Counted from the stretch's first letter, positions 38,220-50,837 are shown. The stretch is 64,000 nt of DNA from Caecitellus pseudoparvulus (GCA_965644315.1 CBFFRQ010000018.1:1116001-1180000), one strand, 5' to 3'. Notes: generated by a model not told the origin, from the sequence alone. Translations and numbers: made by a program.

Positions 38220-39440
38220 ATGCAAGTTGGGCGGGACTCGCTGCTGGCGCTGTCACACTTCGCACCCAGCGCGACAGTGGGAGGCTTGAGCGCTCTGGTC
38301 TTGCTCCTGATCCTGTGCAAGTCTTCGTTGATGCCTTGCTTGGGCGCGGCCGTCTTGGCGTGGACAGCTGCATGTCACACAGCCTGGCTCTGGCCCTGTG
38401 CCGTGCTGGTGCTTGTTGCCGGACTGGCGACTGACCTTGGCCTGCTGCGGGGGCAGGCGATCAAACCTAGCGACATGGTGGTGGCCAACACGCAGCATTT
38501 GCTGGCAGCTGTGCGCGCCGCTGGCACCTTCACACCGCCTGTGCCCACGGGTGATACGCCAGTGACCCTGCGCGACCCTCCTGTTGACACGCCCAAACCC
38601 CCGGCAAGCGCCGAAGAGCGCACCGATGCAGACACCGCAGGCACCCCTGATGCAGCTCCAGGCGCAGGCGGCGCCGCTGCAGCAGCGGGGCCCCCCTCAC
38701 CAGGAGGCGGCGCGCTTGCAGTGCCGAACACATACGACCCTGACCACGGGCACCATGTCTTCGCGGACATTCCCCACTCAGCGGAGAAGGTGCGCGGCGC
38801 CAACTACCTGCACGACGGCGTGAAGGAGGCTGCCAAGCCGTCCCTCTTCAGCGCTGTGCACGTGGAGTGCTTCTTCTCAGCCGTGCGCATGACGCACGTG
38901 GCGCAGCGCCGCAATGGCTTCCTGCAGCGGGCACGCGCGGCAGGGGACACACGGCAGTACTTCATCATCGCCTACAACTGCCCGCCCAAGCCGTACGTGA
39001 CCATGATCATGTATTTCGCAGCTGAGGAGCAGAACCTGGCGCTGTACCCGCCCTTCCAGCGCCTGTGGGAGTCGTTCCACTCCCAGGACGACGAGTGGCG
39101 CAACCAGCGCTTTAAGCTCATCCCCTCCATCCCCGAGTGCCCCTGGGCCGTCAAGTGGGCCGTCGGCAACACACGTCCCGTCCTCCTGGCACGGCGCCTG
39201 GCCCACGACTACCACATCTCCCGGGAGGGCAAGTATGTGGAGATGGACTGCGATGTGGAGTCCTCGGCGTGGGCGACACGCATCGTGGGCACCCTGCGAC
39301 ACAACATGTCCTCCATCGTCATTGACCTGGCGTTCACGCTGGAGGGGCGCAGCGAGGAGGAGCTGCCTGAGGCGGTGCTGGGCGCCATCCGCTTGCGCTA
39401 CATTAATTTGAAGCAGTGTGCGACGCTGCGGCTACAATGA
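38220..39440 (+). CDS. EDR2_C (DUF1336) domain membrane protein
   Basis: An intronless gene of 406 aa. Residues 20-80 hold two to three hydrophobic segments (VGGLSALVLLLILC, LGAAVLAWTAACHTAWLWPC, AVLVLVAGLAT). A Pro/Ala/Gly-rich linker of about 100 residues follows. The C-terminal 210 residues match the EDR2 C-terminal domain: AEKVRGANYLHDG, YFIIAYNCPPKPYVTMIMYF, RFKLIPSIPECPWAVKWAVG, YVEMDCDVESS, VIDLAFTLEGRSEEELPE and LGAIRL. In plant EDR2 this domain follows PH and START domains and is linked to lipid-dependent regulation of defence and cell death. Here both are absent and replaced by membrane anchors. A lipid-related role at an internal membrane is inferred. It ends 35 bp from the convergent PPR gene. 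Confidence 0.88.
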   Translation: MQVGRDSLLALSHFAPSATVGGLSALVLLLILCKSSLMPCLGAAVLAWTAACHTAWLWPCAVLVLVAGLATDLGLLRGQAIKPSDMVVANTQHLLAAVRAAGTFTPPVPTGDTPVTLRDPPVDTPKPPASAEERTDADTAGTPDAAPGAGGAAAAAGPPSPGGGALAVPNTYDPDHGHHVFADIPHSAEKVRGANYLHDGVKEAAKPSLFSAVHVECFFSAVRMTHVAQRRNGFLQRARAAGDTRQYFIIAYNCPPKPYVTMIMYFAAEEQNLALYPPFQRLWESFHSQDDEWRNQRFKLIPSIPECPWAVKWAVGNTRPVLLARRLAHDYHISREGKYVEMDCDVESSAWATRIVGTLRHNMSSIVIDLAFTLEGRSEEELPEAVLGAIRLRYINLKQCATLRLQ

Positions 39441-39475
39441 ACGACTCGCTGAGAGGGGTGTGCAGTGCGCACCGG

Positions 39476-42400
39476 TCACTCGGCGCCGCCCTCCAACACG
39501 GCGTCGCGCATGGCCACCTCCTGCACCATGCGGTACAGAGTCTTCCGCGTGACAGATCCAGCGACAGAGTACCCCCTGTTGCCCAGCCACGCGCGCAGGT
39601 GCTCGAAGCTGATGGTGGGGCGCAGGTCCAGCTCCAGCTTGACGTCCACGGGGGGCAGGTCCGCCAGGGGGCCTTCGTCGGCACGCCCCCTGCGGCTGCC
39701 TGGGTGCCACACCGCCGCTTCGGAAAAGGTCAGGCCGTCAGGCAAATGCTCGGCAAAGTCTGCAGAAAAGTCGGCCGCCTGGGCCTCCGTCAGCGCCGGC
39801 CGCCGTCGGCCCCGAGCCTTGCCGCACGGCGCCCCTCCTCCAGCCGCCGCGCTGCCTTGCGCGAAGCCCTTCTGTGGCGCCCGCTCCCCCATGCGGGAGT
39901 ACGTCAGGTGCCTGGCGCCGCCGAACGCCTGCTTGACGGTCAGGCCCACGTGCATGTGAGGGAAGTGCCCCAGCACCTCCAGCACCCGCTCCCGGACACC
40001 CGGCCTGACGTACTCCTCCAGCCCCCGCTGGCGCAGCAGCTCGGCGGCCTGGGGGGCGTGCTGCACCACCATGTCCAGGAGGGCGCCCCGGCGCTTGCGC
40101 GTGTCGGAGGGGGGCAGGGCCAGGTCGCGGTTGCGCAGCCACGCCATGAGGTAGCGGTTGTGGGCCTTGGAGGCGTCGTCCAGGACAGCCAGCAAGCCCC
40201 CCCCCTCCAGGCCCGTGAGGGGCCCCTCGTCGAAGACATACCGCAGCCAGCGCTTGGGGGGGCCTTTCAGCACCACGCCTTCGTGGATGGGCAGGATGAG
40301 GTGCCCTGCTGCCGTGTGCAGGCCCTGGGCGGGCAAGGTGCCTTCCGCCACGAGGCTCGCCACTGCAGCTTCGAAGGCGGCGTCTTCCTCAGGCGTCGTC
40401 AGCGGCACCATCTTCTGCCGAGTGCGGGCTTGCTGGGCGCTCAGGCGCTCGCCGTCGGGGTTGATGTCCACGAGGGGACAGGGGCGTGGCGAGCCAGGTG
40501 CCTCGCCGGCGCCCCCCCCCTCCTCCTCGCCACCACTGGCTTCCGACGCAGACTGCAACAGCTCGTCCTCATCCAAGCTCTGCAAGAGCCCCGCCTCCTG
40601 CTCCTGGCTCACGGCTTCCTCCTCCTCACTGGTCTCGCCGCCGCTGGCCTCGGCTGCGCTGGCCACCTCCCATGGCAGCGCCCGCCTGCGACGGTGGCGG
40701 GGAGGCTGAACCGCTGAGCCAGCGGCGGCCACACCCTCGCTCGCCGCACCCCGCTGCACCATGACATGCTCCCGGACTTCTGCCGGGGTGGACAGCAGGC
40801 CTGCGAGGGGGTCAGCCTTGCTCAGGCGGGGAGCACCACCCGTCTCCGACGCCACCAGGTCGTAGATGCTGTCGGACACGCGCGCCCGGCGAGAGCGACG
40901 GGAGGGGCTGGAGGCAGACGAGGCGCCCGGTCCCCCCTCTCCACGCAAGGCAGCGTACGCTGCGGCAGCCTTGGGGGGGGGTGGCTCCGACGCCGCCGCC
41001 CCCTGCAGCAGGGCCATGGTGGCTGGGGAGGGCCGGACGCCGTGCTGCTCCATGAGCTCCACCACCGCGTCTGCCAAGTGTGGCGCATCCTGCGCCACCG
41101 CCCCCGCGATGACCACGTCGCACATGCCGTGCGAGGGCGCCACGCCTGCAGCGCTGCACTGCTGCAGGAAGGCGAGGGCGTGCTCCACGACGCCGCAGCG
41201 CACGGCCGCATGCAGGGCGGCCTGCAGCGCCTGCTCCTCAGGCACGCACCGATGCTCCGTGATGCAGCTGTGCAGCGCGGCGAAGGAGAGGCCTGGGTCC
41301 CCCCCCGCGCCAGCTGCCGTGACGAGCGCAGTGAGGGCTGCCTGAGGCAGGGGCGGTCGCGCACGCAGGGCCTCGGGGAAGGCGGCGCCCCAGGGGAAGG
41401 CCGGCTGGGCGGTGGGGTCCAGCGGCAGCGGCGGGGGCAAGGTGCCCCCTGCCCCGCCAGCCTGCGCGAAGTCCTCCCCAAGCACAGCCGCCAGGAGTGG
41501 CGACAGGGCAGAGTCCGGCGTATCCATGTCGGGCGTCAGCGCTCCCCGCAGGAACAGGCGCGCCCGCGTCATGCCCCAGTGCCACATGGCACCCTCCTCC
41601 TCCTCGCCACTGCCCGGCTGTGCCGCGTCGGGGCCAGGCAGGCCCGAGTCTGCCAGGTGGTGCAGTGCCAGGTGCGGCGCTGCGTACAGGTGCATGAGGG
41701 GGGGCAGGATGCGCGGGTCCAGGGGGATGCCGTCAGCCAGCGCAGCCGCCACTGCCGCCTCTGCCACCACCACGTGCCGGTCCACGGCCAGCAGGCTGCC
41801 GTCGCGAAGGGGCGTCCACACGGGGGGTGCCGCTAGGCCAGCTGCAGCCGTGGCGGCGGCACAGCGGATGACAGCGCCGTAGTGCCAGGGCGCTAGACCG
41901 GGGGCCTCCCCCGCGCTGGCTGCGGCACGGGCATCCTGCATCCACCGCAAAGCCAGCCACGGCACCCACCCACCGTCGTCCGGGATGCCAGTCACGGATG
42001 CGGGGGGCTCGCCGTCCAGGGCAGGCACGGGGAACGGCGCCTGCCAGCCGGGCTGCAGCAGGTGACCTGGGCAAGACACGTCCACAGCGGCGGCCTCGGC
42101 AGGCGCGGCACGTTCGTTGGCAGGGACGCCCCAGGGCCAGGTCTTGAAGGCGCCTTGTCCAGAGGCATGCGCGTCCCAAGCAGCCTGCCACGCGTTGCCC
42201 ACTGCTGGGGGGTGGGCTGCCGCCGTCGCGAGGGAAGAGACGACCGGCACACTCGTACTGGCACGGTGCTCCAGGAGGAGCCCCTGGCGGATGTCGCCGC
42301 CCGCAGCCGATGGCGGCAGGAGGTCCCCCACGACAGGCGCGTCGGAGGGGGGGGTGGACAGGGTCTGGGGTGGCCGGTGCCCCCGCAGACCTGCGTACCG

Positions 42401-43822
42401 CGGCTCCATGCCGGGCTGTACCACGCCCAGCATGTCCTGCACAGTGGGGCTGTGATGCGCAACGGTGTCGTCCGCCCTGCCACCTGCGGCAGCCGCTGAG
42501 GCAGGCAGGTGCCGTGCCCGGCGTTCAGCCTCCGTGGCACTCCTCAGGGTCGCGCGGAGGGCCTGGCGATAGGCGCGAGCCATGTCCTGGGCGGAGGGCG
42601 GTGCCGCCCGCCGCCCGTGCACGTCGCGCTGCCACAGCAGCAGCACCTCGGCGGCGATGTCCGGGGATGCCACCGCCGCCGCAGCAGCCAGGAGGTGCAC
42701 GAAGGACTCCCCCGTCGGCTGCAGGCCCGAGGCGACGGCGTCGTCGTACAGGCTCAGCGCCATGGCAGCACTGCCCTCCGCCGCACAGGCCAGCAGGGCG
42801 GAGTTGTACATGTCCATGGAGGGGGGCACGCCCGCGGAACGGCAGGCGTACAGGGACTCCACCACGACGCCCCGGTGGCCGCCTGCCGCGGCGCAGGCGG
42901 CATACGCCTCCCACGCCTCCAGCGTCAGAGGGGGTGGCGGCGGCGGGGAGGTGGGCGCCCCTGACCCTGGCAGAGTGGCAGTGGGGATGGGGGCGGTGGT
43001 CGGGAGAGGCTGGCGGCCCCCTCGAGCCACCAGGGCACGCCAGTAGCGAATGCCCCGTGTGGCCTCCCCCAGCACACGGCAGGCTCGCAGCACATCCACC
43101 AGCAGCGCACTGGTGACGGGCAGGCCCATGCCGTACATGCGGTCGAAGACGGCCAGGGCCTCGGCGTGCCGGCCCTGGCCACTCAGCCAGCCCATCCACG
43201 CCTGCGCTGCTTCCGGTGTCGGCGGGGCGGCCATGCCCGCCATCACCTCCAGCACCTGCCCCACACCCTGGAAGTGGCCCTGCGTTGCCAGCGCGGTGAG
43301 CAGCGCTTGGCTGGCAGGGAGACGGCTGTCGCCGGCGCTGCGCACGCGCAGAGGCGCGATGAAACTGCAAAGTGCGTCTACGCTGGAGCAGCTTTGCAAG
43401 GCATGCACTAGCCGCGCCTGCATGTCCCCCCCGCGCTCTCGGAGAGTGGGGGCGGCCAGCAGCGCCTGCCATGCACCCGCCGCGGCCTCTGTCACTGGCT
43501 CTGGCTGCGACAGCCAGAGACTCAGCGCCGACAGGAGCGTCTCAGCCGGCACACTGGATCGCTGTTGCACGGCAAGCGCAAAGGCTTGTGCGGCGTGCTG
43601 CGCATCCTGCTTCGCCACGGCCGACTGCAGCGCGGCTGGGGCGCTACCAATTTCCGCAACCAACCCCACGTCATCAGCAGCCGTCCCCTTGGACCGTCGC
43701 AGTGGAAACGCTGCATAGGTACCGCTCCTGATGAGACCTGTGAACACCCAGGGCTGTCCAGCAGCACTTGATGCAGCCACCTGCCTGGCCGCTCGCTTCG
43801 AGCTCCGAGACAAGCGGAACAT
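39476..43822 (-). CDS. Large pentatricopeptide-repeat (PPR) protein, probably organellar
   Basis: A single exon of 1,448 aa from ATG 43822; the N-terminus is rich in Arg, Ser and Ala without acidic residues for about 40 positions, as in an organelle presequence. PPR-type helical pairs are readable at about residues 190-420 (AQAWMGWLSGQGRHAEALAV; VESLYACRSAGVPPSMDMYN; ALSLYDDAVASGLQPTGESF). They recur at about 880-1000 (QALQAALHAAVRCGVVEHAL; VVELMEQHGVRPSPATM). Between them lie Ala/Pro-rich linkers. The C-terminal 300 residues form a separate basic/globular module (RYVFDEGPLTGLEGG, HLTYSRMGERAPQKGF, KLELDLRPTISFEHLRAW) that I do not recognise. PPR proteins bind single-stranded organellar RNA to process, stabilise or translate it. 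A small cryptic intron near the N-terminus is not excluded. Confidence 0.75.
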   Translation of the reverse strand: MFRLSRSSKRAARQVAASSAAGQPWVFTGLIRSGTYAAFPLRRSKGTAADDVGLVAEIGSAPAALQSAVAKQDAQHAAQAFALAVQQRSSVPAETLLSALSLWLSQPEPVTEAAAGAWQALLAAPTLRERGGDMQARLVHALQSCSSVDALCSFIAPLRVRSAGDSRLPASQALLTALATQGHFQGVGQVLEVMAGMAAPPTPEAAQAWMGWLSGQGRHAEALAVFDRMYGMGLPVTSALLVDVLRACRVLGEATRGIRYWRALVARGGRQPLPTTAPIPTATLPGSGAPTSPPPPPPLTLEAWEAYAACAAAGGHRGVVVESLYACRSAGVPPSMDMYNSALLACAAEGSAAMALSLYDDAVASGLQPTGESFVHLLAAAAAVASPDIAAEVLLLWQRDVHGRRAAPPSAQDMARAYRQALRATLRSATEAERRARHLPASAAAAGGRADDTVAHHSPTVQDMLGVVQPGMEPRYAGLRGHRPPQTLSTPPSDAPVVGDLLPPSAAGGDIRQGLLLEHRASTSVPVVSSLATAAAHPPAVGNAWQAAWDAHASGQGAFKTWPWGVPANERAAPAEAAAVDVSCPGHLLQPGWQAPFPVPALDGEPPASVTGIPDDGGWVPWLALRWMQDARAAASAGEAPGLAPWHYGAVIRCAAATAAAGLAAPPVWTPLRDGSLLAVDRHVVVAEAAVAAALADGIPLDPRILPPLMHLYAAPHLALHHLADSGLPGPDAAQPGSGEEEEGAMWHWGMTRARLFLRGALTPDMDTPDSALSPLLAAVLGEDFAQAGGAGGTLPPPLPLDPTAQPAFPWGAAFPEALRARPPLPQAALTALVTAAGAGGDPGLSFAALHSCITEHRCVPEEQALQAALHAAVRCGVVEHALAFLQQCSAAGVAPSHGMCDVVIAGAVAQDAPHLADAVVELMEQHGVRPSPATMALLQGAAASEPPPPKAAAAYAALRGEGGPGASSASSPSRRSRRARVSDSIYDLVASETGGAPRLSKADPLAGLLSTPAEVREHVMVQRGAASEGVAAAGSAVQPPRHRRRRALPWEVASAAEASGGETSEEEEAVSQEQEAGLLQSLDEDELLQSASEASGGEEEGGGAGEAPGSPRPCPLVDINPDGERLSAQQARTRQKMVPLTTPEEDAAFEAAVASLVAEGTLPAQGLHTAAGHLILPIHEGVVLKGPPKRWLRYVFDEGPLTGLEGGGLLAVLDDASKAHNRYLMAWLRNRDLALPPSDTRKRRGALLDMVVQHAPQAAELLRQRGLEEYVRPGVRERVLEVLGHFPHMHVGLTVKQAFGGARHLTYSRMGERAPQKGFAQGSAAAGGGAPCGKARGRRRPALTEAQAADFSADFAEHLPDGLTFSEAAVWHPGSRRGRADEGPLADLPPVDVKLELDLRPTISFEHLRAWLGNRGYSVAGSVTRKTLYRMVQEVAMRDAVLEGGAE

Positions 43823-44001
43823 GCTGGTTGGCTGGTCTCTCTCGCGAGGAGGCTGTGGTAACTGCCAGGACGCCCTGAGCAGCGACAAGGAGCCCCCAGG
43901 AGCCCCATGCCTGGACTTGTATCAGTGACTGGACTTTGAATTTGGGGTGCCTCTGGGCATGGATGGAGGTGAGTGAAGGGGCCCTGCGCCGCTCAAGCGC
44001 C

Positions 44002-44645
44002 TCACGTGGAAGCAGAGCCACCAGAGATCTTGTCCTTCACCACTGCCGCACTGCTGGCAGCTGCGATGTCCTTGGCGTCCATCACGGAGCCGATGCCGCC
44101 GACGATGAAGGCGGAAAGGGCTGCCTGCAAGTCCCCCCCGGCTTCCTGCAGCGCTGTGGTGGCCTGCTTCTTGCTCAGCCCGAATTCCTGACATACCGCG
44201 ATACATGAGGGGTGCAAAATCAAGCATGGCGCCTGCACGAGGGCCCTTGCACTCACACTTTGCATGACCTCCACGTCTTCATCCGCCACGGCCACAGCCA
44301 AGCGCCGCCGAAGTCTGCGAAGAGCGAGAAAGTCACACTCCCATGTCACAGGCGCACAGCGAGAGGACGCCAGGCAGCACAGATGCGACCCACTCGGCAG
44401 CTTTGTCTGCCTTCTTCGCGGCTTCCGCGTCTGCGAAAGCTTGCAGGGCCTGCGCGAGGATGGGAGGGGGTGTGCGGTTTGCCTCCAATTTCCGCGTCGA
44501 CACAAGCACGGCTGTCCGGCGCCTGCCAACTCTGACATGGACCACTCACAGCAGTGAGATCCTCTGAAGCCCCTGATGCATCCACGGCTTGGTCTGCCAC
44601 GCGGTCCGTGACCTTGTCCAGGCTGGCAGCAGTGGACTGGTCCAT
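44002..44645 (-). CDS. HYPK-like NatA-associated chaperone with UBA-like domain
   Basis: Four exons on the minus strand (44645-44550, 44449-44358, 44314-44257, 44187-44002) give 143 aa; HYPK is about 129 aa. The N-terminus SLDKVTDRVADQAV resembles the disordered LExVTDYxE segment of HYPK. A charged helix follows (ALQAFADAEAAKKADKAAEW). The C-terminal UBA-like domain reads VADEDVEVMQS|EFGLSKKQATTALQEAGGDL then QAALSAFIVG, matching the VxKEDVELIxxExEIxxxxAExxLRE pattern. HYPK binds ribosome-associated N-terminal acetyltransferase NatA (NAA10/NAA15) and limits aggregation of nascent chains. One intron is only 43 nt, the shortest here. NAC-alpha was considered because of the UBA, but the NAC beta-barrel is missing. 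Confidence 0.72.
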
Positions 44646-44932
44646 GACTGGCGCTGTGTGCAAATGTGCTGCCCGGGACAAACCTCGATTGGATTGGCAG
44701 CTTCGCGAGAGCAGCCCTTGAGAGCGAGGGGCGGAATAAAGGCCTAAGGGGCGCCTACAGCATGAGGACTGGGCAAGTTCCTGGCCAGTTGAAAGTGTCC
44801 ACGTGAGGTAGCTTGGCTCGAGACACTCAAGACAAAAACTGCGCTGCCTGCCACTTCCAAAGGAACACAGTCATTCGCAGGGCGCGCGGGCACCCACCCC
44901 CACCCGCTAGCCGCAGCACCAAAAGACTTAGC

Positions 44933-45939
44933 ATGGAGAGCCTGGTGCTCCCACGTGCCCCGGGGGCGTCTGGCCTGACGCCGCGGGCGGACGGCGTGCA
45001 GGCAGGGCAGCGCCTCGTCAACACGCCACTGCGCTTCACGGAGCCCACTGCTGCAGCGTCGTGGAAAGGCGTCGAGACAAGCTGCGTCCCGGGGGTGCAG
45101 CGGTCAAAGTGCAGTGCTGACATGCCAGCCTTCATGCAAGTCCCCGAGGTGAGGGTGGGCTGGTTGCGCAGCATGGGCGTTTCAAGCGTTGACCCGCCAG
45201 CAAATGCACTCCCTCCCACTGCTGGGCTGCCGCGCAGGTACAACGATACCAAGGCCGCAACAGGCCACAATGGGATTGGATTACTCGCAAGCCGCGCTTT
45301 CATCGCACTGCGTGCATGGAAGACACTGCCACGTCGGTGGACGCGCCTGCCTGGTTCACGAACCCATACATGGTGGAGCGCCGCATGCAAGCGCCTGCGC
45401 ACAAAGTGCTGCGGCACAGCCACGGCGTCATGCTGGCACTGCAAGAAGACGGCATTGATTGGGAGGTGCAGGGCGCTCAGCACGACAAGCCGGAGCTGGG
45501 CTGCACCATGACACACAATCGCCAGTATGGCCCTGGCCGGCACCAAACCAGCCGCCCCCGGCCCCCGCACCGCCGGCGCACCAGCCTGCACAAGCTGTCA
45601 TCGTCCGCCATTGGGCCTTTGGAGCCTCTTGAAACTCGGCGAAGCGCCACTGCTCCAGCACACGCCACACGTGGCTTCCCAGGGGAGACCCCGCGTCAGA
45701 GTCTGCGCACGCCACACCCCGCGCTTCCCCGCGCCACGGCATCAAACGCGAAGCGCACACGACACCCAGCACGACGCCAGAGGGAGCCTTCTCTGGGCCT
45801 CCGCGACACCAGGGGGCTGGAGACCTCGCAGTTTGCAAGGCTGGACTGCACCGTCGCACACATCACAGCCCTCGCCAGTGCTCGCAGCAGTCGCCAAGGG
45901 CTCCCGCCCAGTCAGCGCCAGCGTCGGCGGGGGAGGTGA
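44933..45939 (+). CDS. Unrecognised basic protein
   Basis: Exon 1 44933-45148, intron 89 nt (GTGAGG...CAG), exon 2 45238-45939, phase 0; 305 aa. Exon 1 ends AFMQVPE and exon 2 opens VQRYQGRNRPQWDWITRKPR. Trp/Pro/Arg-rich short motifs (WFTNPYMVERR) and a Ser/Thr/Arg/Pro-rich second half with no stable fold make it look like a filament- or microtubule-associated peptide, but I cannot name a family. No signal peptide or membrane helix is seen. The last 150 codons could be partly intronic or UTR; confidence falls toward the 3' end. It stops 24 bp from the convergent proteasome gene. Confidence 0.5.
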
Positions 45940-45963
45940 CTGGGCCATCGCGTGCATTCAAGT

Positions 45964-46951
45964 TTAGTGGGCGGCACCCCCGCCGGCTGCCGTGGCGGCC
46001 TTGGCAGCCGCGGGCGCAAAGCCCTCCACGTGCTTGGGCACGTCAGCGCCACCGCCCTCTGCGTTGATCATGAAGGGCAGGGCATCCCCAGCTGTGAACT
46101 GGCGGTCCACGCCGTCCTCGTCGATGACGACGATGCGCGCCACGCCACCGGACGAGCCGTCACGGGCCATGGCGTGAGACAAGGACGACCGCACGAACGC
46201 AATGCACTCCTCCTTCGTCATGCCCTTGCGGTAGGTAGCATCCACAAGGCCGTAGATGAACGTGCTGCCACTGCCGCCGATGGCGAAGTCCTGCTCCACG
46301 CTGGTGCCGCCAAGAGGGATGCTGTACACCTGTCCACCCCGCACCTTGTCCCACCCTGCGCAGATGATGCCTGCCATCAGCTTGTCCTTGTGCTCGTAGC
46401 AGATCTGCTTGAACAAGTTAGCAGCTGTCTTCACCGTGGGCAGCGAACCCTTGTCCATTCTGCAAAAGGGAGGGCGCAAGCACCGCTGCGAGCTGCGTCG
46501 TGGCTGCCAGGCGTGAAACGCCAGCACGCACGCATGCTCCGCCAGGAATCGGCGCACGTAGTCCGACACGGCTTGTGTGTCGGCTGCTGAGCCAGACCTG
46601 CAGCAGTAGATCCGGTCGTGGACAGCAGTCAGCTTGTCTGACACACGGTTGGCCACGTAGATGCCTGCAGGAGGGCGCACAAAGCAGGCCGGGTGACTGA
46701 CAAACCCCGCGAAACGCCAACCGCACCACGCCGCCGCCACGCTGCCCCACGACGCACCAGTGGATGTGCGGGAATCCGCGCCCAACACGACTCCGCCGTC
46801 ATAGCGGACTGCCATGATGGTGGTCTGCGGGAAAGAGGCGCTGGAGTGCACGCTGGCTGGACGCTGCCGACGGATGCCCAGGCTCACGCACGCCTGTGGA
46901 CACAGCCTGTGAAGTGCCGCTTGCCGCGGCGGCGTCGATGGAGGAGTCCAT
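45964..46951 (-). CDS. PSMB6: 20S proteasome subunit beta1 (caspase-like)
   Basis: Four exons on the minus strand (46951-46892, 46824-46758, 46664-46532, 46459-45964) give a 251-aa precursor. All three donors are GTGCGT and introns are 67, 93 and 72 nt. The first exon is a 20-residue propeptide ending STG. Cleavage exposes the nucleophile Thr1 of [19 protein letters not shown], and Asp17 and Lys33 of the active site are both present (GADSR; SDKL). [17 protein letters not shown] and [20 protein letters not shown] are beta1-specific and conserved. It would form the caspase-like peptidase of the proteasome core. A roughly 25-residue Ala/Gly-rich C-terminal extension is longer than in human PSMB6 (239 aa). 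Confidence 0.95.
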
Positions 46952-47125
46952 GGCGGGGAAACCCAATGAACAAATCCCACACGACTCAAGGTCACTATCA
47001 GCAAAGCCTGCTCCAAGCGCGTCCCTGGCGTTGGTGGTGGTTGTGAATTGACGCGGACGTCCCTGCCGCAAGGCCACGCACTGCCTCGGGCAACGCGGTG
47101 AAAGGGAGCGCAAAGTGGCACAGCC

Positions 47126-48606
47126 TCACTCTGCAGGCGGACGCCACACTGCGTCTGGTGCCAGGAACTGCGCCTCGTGGGCAGAGCGGGCTGCAGACAG
47201 GTCAGCCGCCGGCGGCGAGCGTGGCACTGCCTCCCCCAGCAACCCACCTAGCCCTGCCACTGCATCCTGCACGCGCTGCCGGGCAGCATCCTGCACCAGG
47301 GGCTGCCGGTGGAGTCCGACTGCATCCACTGCTCCGCGCTGCGCCATGGCCACGCCCTCCACACCCTCCTCCAGCCCCACGCCACTCCCGTCCGCTCGCT
47401 TGGTCATGGCCACGTGCAAGTACAGGTGTACCCTGCGCTGGAAGATGCCCTCCAGCGCCCTGCAGGCCGCCCGTGAAATGGCAGACAGTGTCGCTGCGCG
47501 CCGGCCCAGGAGCATGTTCACGTGGGCTCGACGAGGCACGAGGATGTCCTGGTGGATGACCAGCTCCCCCTTCCGCGTGACTCGCCAGCCACGGTTCACC
47601 TGCTGCGCCTGGTAGGGCACCTCCTGATGCAAGTTGCGGAAGAGGGCTTCCCGGATCGCCTCCGTCACGCGTGCCAAGTTCGTGCGGTCGGAGTGTATGC
47701 CGGAGGGGTACCGCCACTCGCCCGGCGCAGCCACTAATGCAAGGGCTGACCGGAGGCGTAGCACGCCATCACCGTGCCAGGCTGACGTGCAGTGCAGGGG
47801 AGGGGGGTCGGCCCTGGCCAGGCCGTCTGGGGGCAGCAGCCCTGCCTCCATCGCAGCGGCCTCGAACGCGTCCGCCACGGCGTCCTGCTTGGCCATGAGC
47901 AGTTCCCTGCACTTGGCACGCCTGTCCCGCTCTGCACGCCCCGACAGGCCACGCCAGTTGTGGGCGCCGGTGAGCAGGTCAGCCTTGTTCAGGGCCAGGA
48001 AGAAGTGCGCCTTGCGGGAAGCTGCCGTGTCGGCGACACGCCGAATCAAGTCCCTGTCGGACTGGGTGAAGCGTTTCGCGATGTCTTGCACAAGCAGCAG
48101 CACGTCTGCCTGGCGTAGCGCAGACTCTGCCTCTGTGATGAGCTTGCGCTCGTACCGTGCCCGATCTCTGCGCGGACAGTGAGGAAGCAGGGCCGTGGGC
48201 AGGGCTGCGGAGATCCAGAGCAGCCGGCGGCGAGACGCACGACGGGTTGACGAAGCCAGGGACATCATGGAACACCAGCTGGGTACCACCTTCACTCCAC
48301 AGACCGATGCACTCCCTTCTCGTTGTATTCGCCTTCTGGGACACAGCTGCCACCTGCGGGGAGGCAGCCCAGCAGCAGTGCTTGGTTCCTGCAAAACGCG
48401 CACGAAACGCAGGTTGGCCACCGCTCACGCACAGTGGAGCCAATCATGCGGTTCATGAGGGAGGACTTCCCTGCGTTGGGAGCTCCAATCAGCGCCACGT
48501 CTGCCGTAAGTCGCGCGCCTGAGCTCATGGCCCGCACGAAAGCCTGTGGTCCATGGGCAAGCGGCCGGCAGGCCCAGGCCGAAGCGAGGAGCTGTGCCGC
48601 CGCCAT
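47126..48606 (-). CDS. Era-family GTPase, probable mitochondrial ERAL1-like
   Basis: Three exons on the minus strand (48606-48433, 48353-48241, 48167-47126) give 442 aa; both donors are GTGCGT. An Ala/Arg-rich N-terminus of about 33 residues suggests organelle import. GTPase motifs: G1 GAPNAGKS (41-48), G2 Thr in QKANTTRR (64-71), G3 DVPG (88-91) and G4 NKAD. The Era-specific KH domain follows: [20 protein letters not shown] then [20 protein letters not shown] and [12 protein letters not shown]. Era proteins bind the 3' end of small-subunit rRNA and promote assembly of bacterial-type (mitochondrial) ribosomes. The C-terminal 70 residues beyond KH are not conserved. A large insertion between G4 and KH carries Pro/Leu-rich sequence. 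Confidence 0.9.
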
Positions 48607-48707
48607 ACCCCACGGGAAAGAAATTGGAGGGCGCAGAGACAGGCACGGATCAAAGTTCGGGCAAGGCGTGCATTCCTTCGCGAGGGGCGTGGGATTTTGC
48701 CGGGGCG

Positions 48708-50485
<1,778 letters not shown>

Positions 50486-50837
50486 GCTGCGCCTCCACGC
50501 CACGCAGGCTCCACACCAGGTTCAGCGAAAACACTGGCTTCGGAGTCGGTCGGGAGGGTTGAAAGGGTGTAGTTTAGTGTACTTGTGTTTAGTAAATTGA
50601 ACAACTGGACATTCGAAATGTGAATCGTGCTCATTCAAACTGTCGAGCAAGCACGTACAGAAACTGAAGCTAGACAGGAAGGCCAGTCGAACAAGCTCAA
50701 TAGTGTCCCTGCAACGGGGCTCACTTTCCAAGCGAGGGGGCACACCTTGTATCCGAATCTTAAATTCCAGAAGCCCCCCAGGTTGCATTCCCTGGCATTT
50801 TGTTGTGCTTGCTCTCCTGCTTCTGCTGGTAAGAGAC
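50486..50837. promoter_or_regulatory. Divergent region between katanin and the 50838 gene
   Basis: These 352 bp lie between head-to-head ATGs. The stretch 50560-50640 is notably AT-rich for this genome and may hold core promoter sequence. A GTAAGA at 50829 just before the downstream ATG would be a good splice donor, so the neighbour might have a different first exon. Confidence 0.35.

Noticed and set aside
44002-44645. Nascent polypeptide-associated complex alpha (NAC-alpha) for the UBA-containing gene
   Set aside because: The C-terminal UBA fits both, but the NAC beta-barrel domain is absent and the short VTD-containing N-terminus fits HYPK better.
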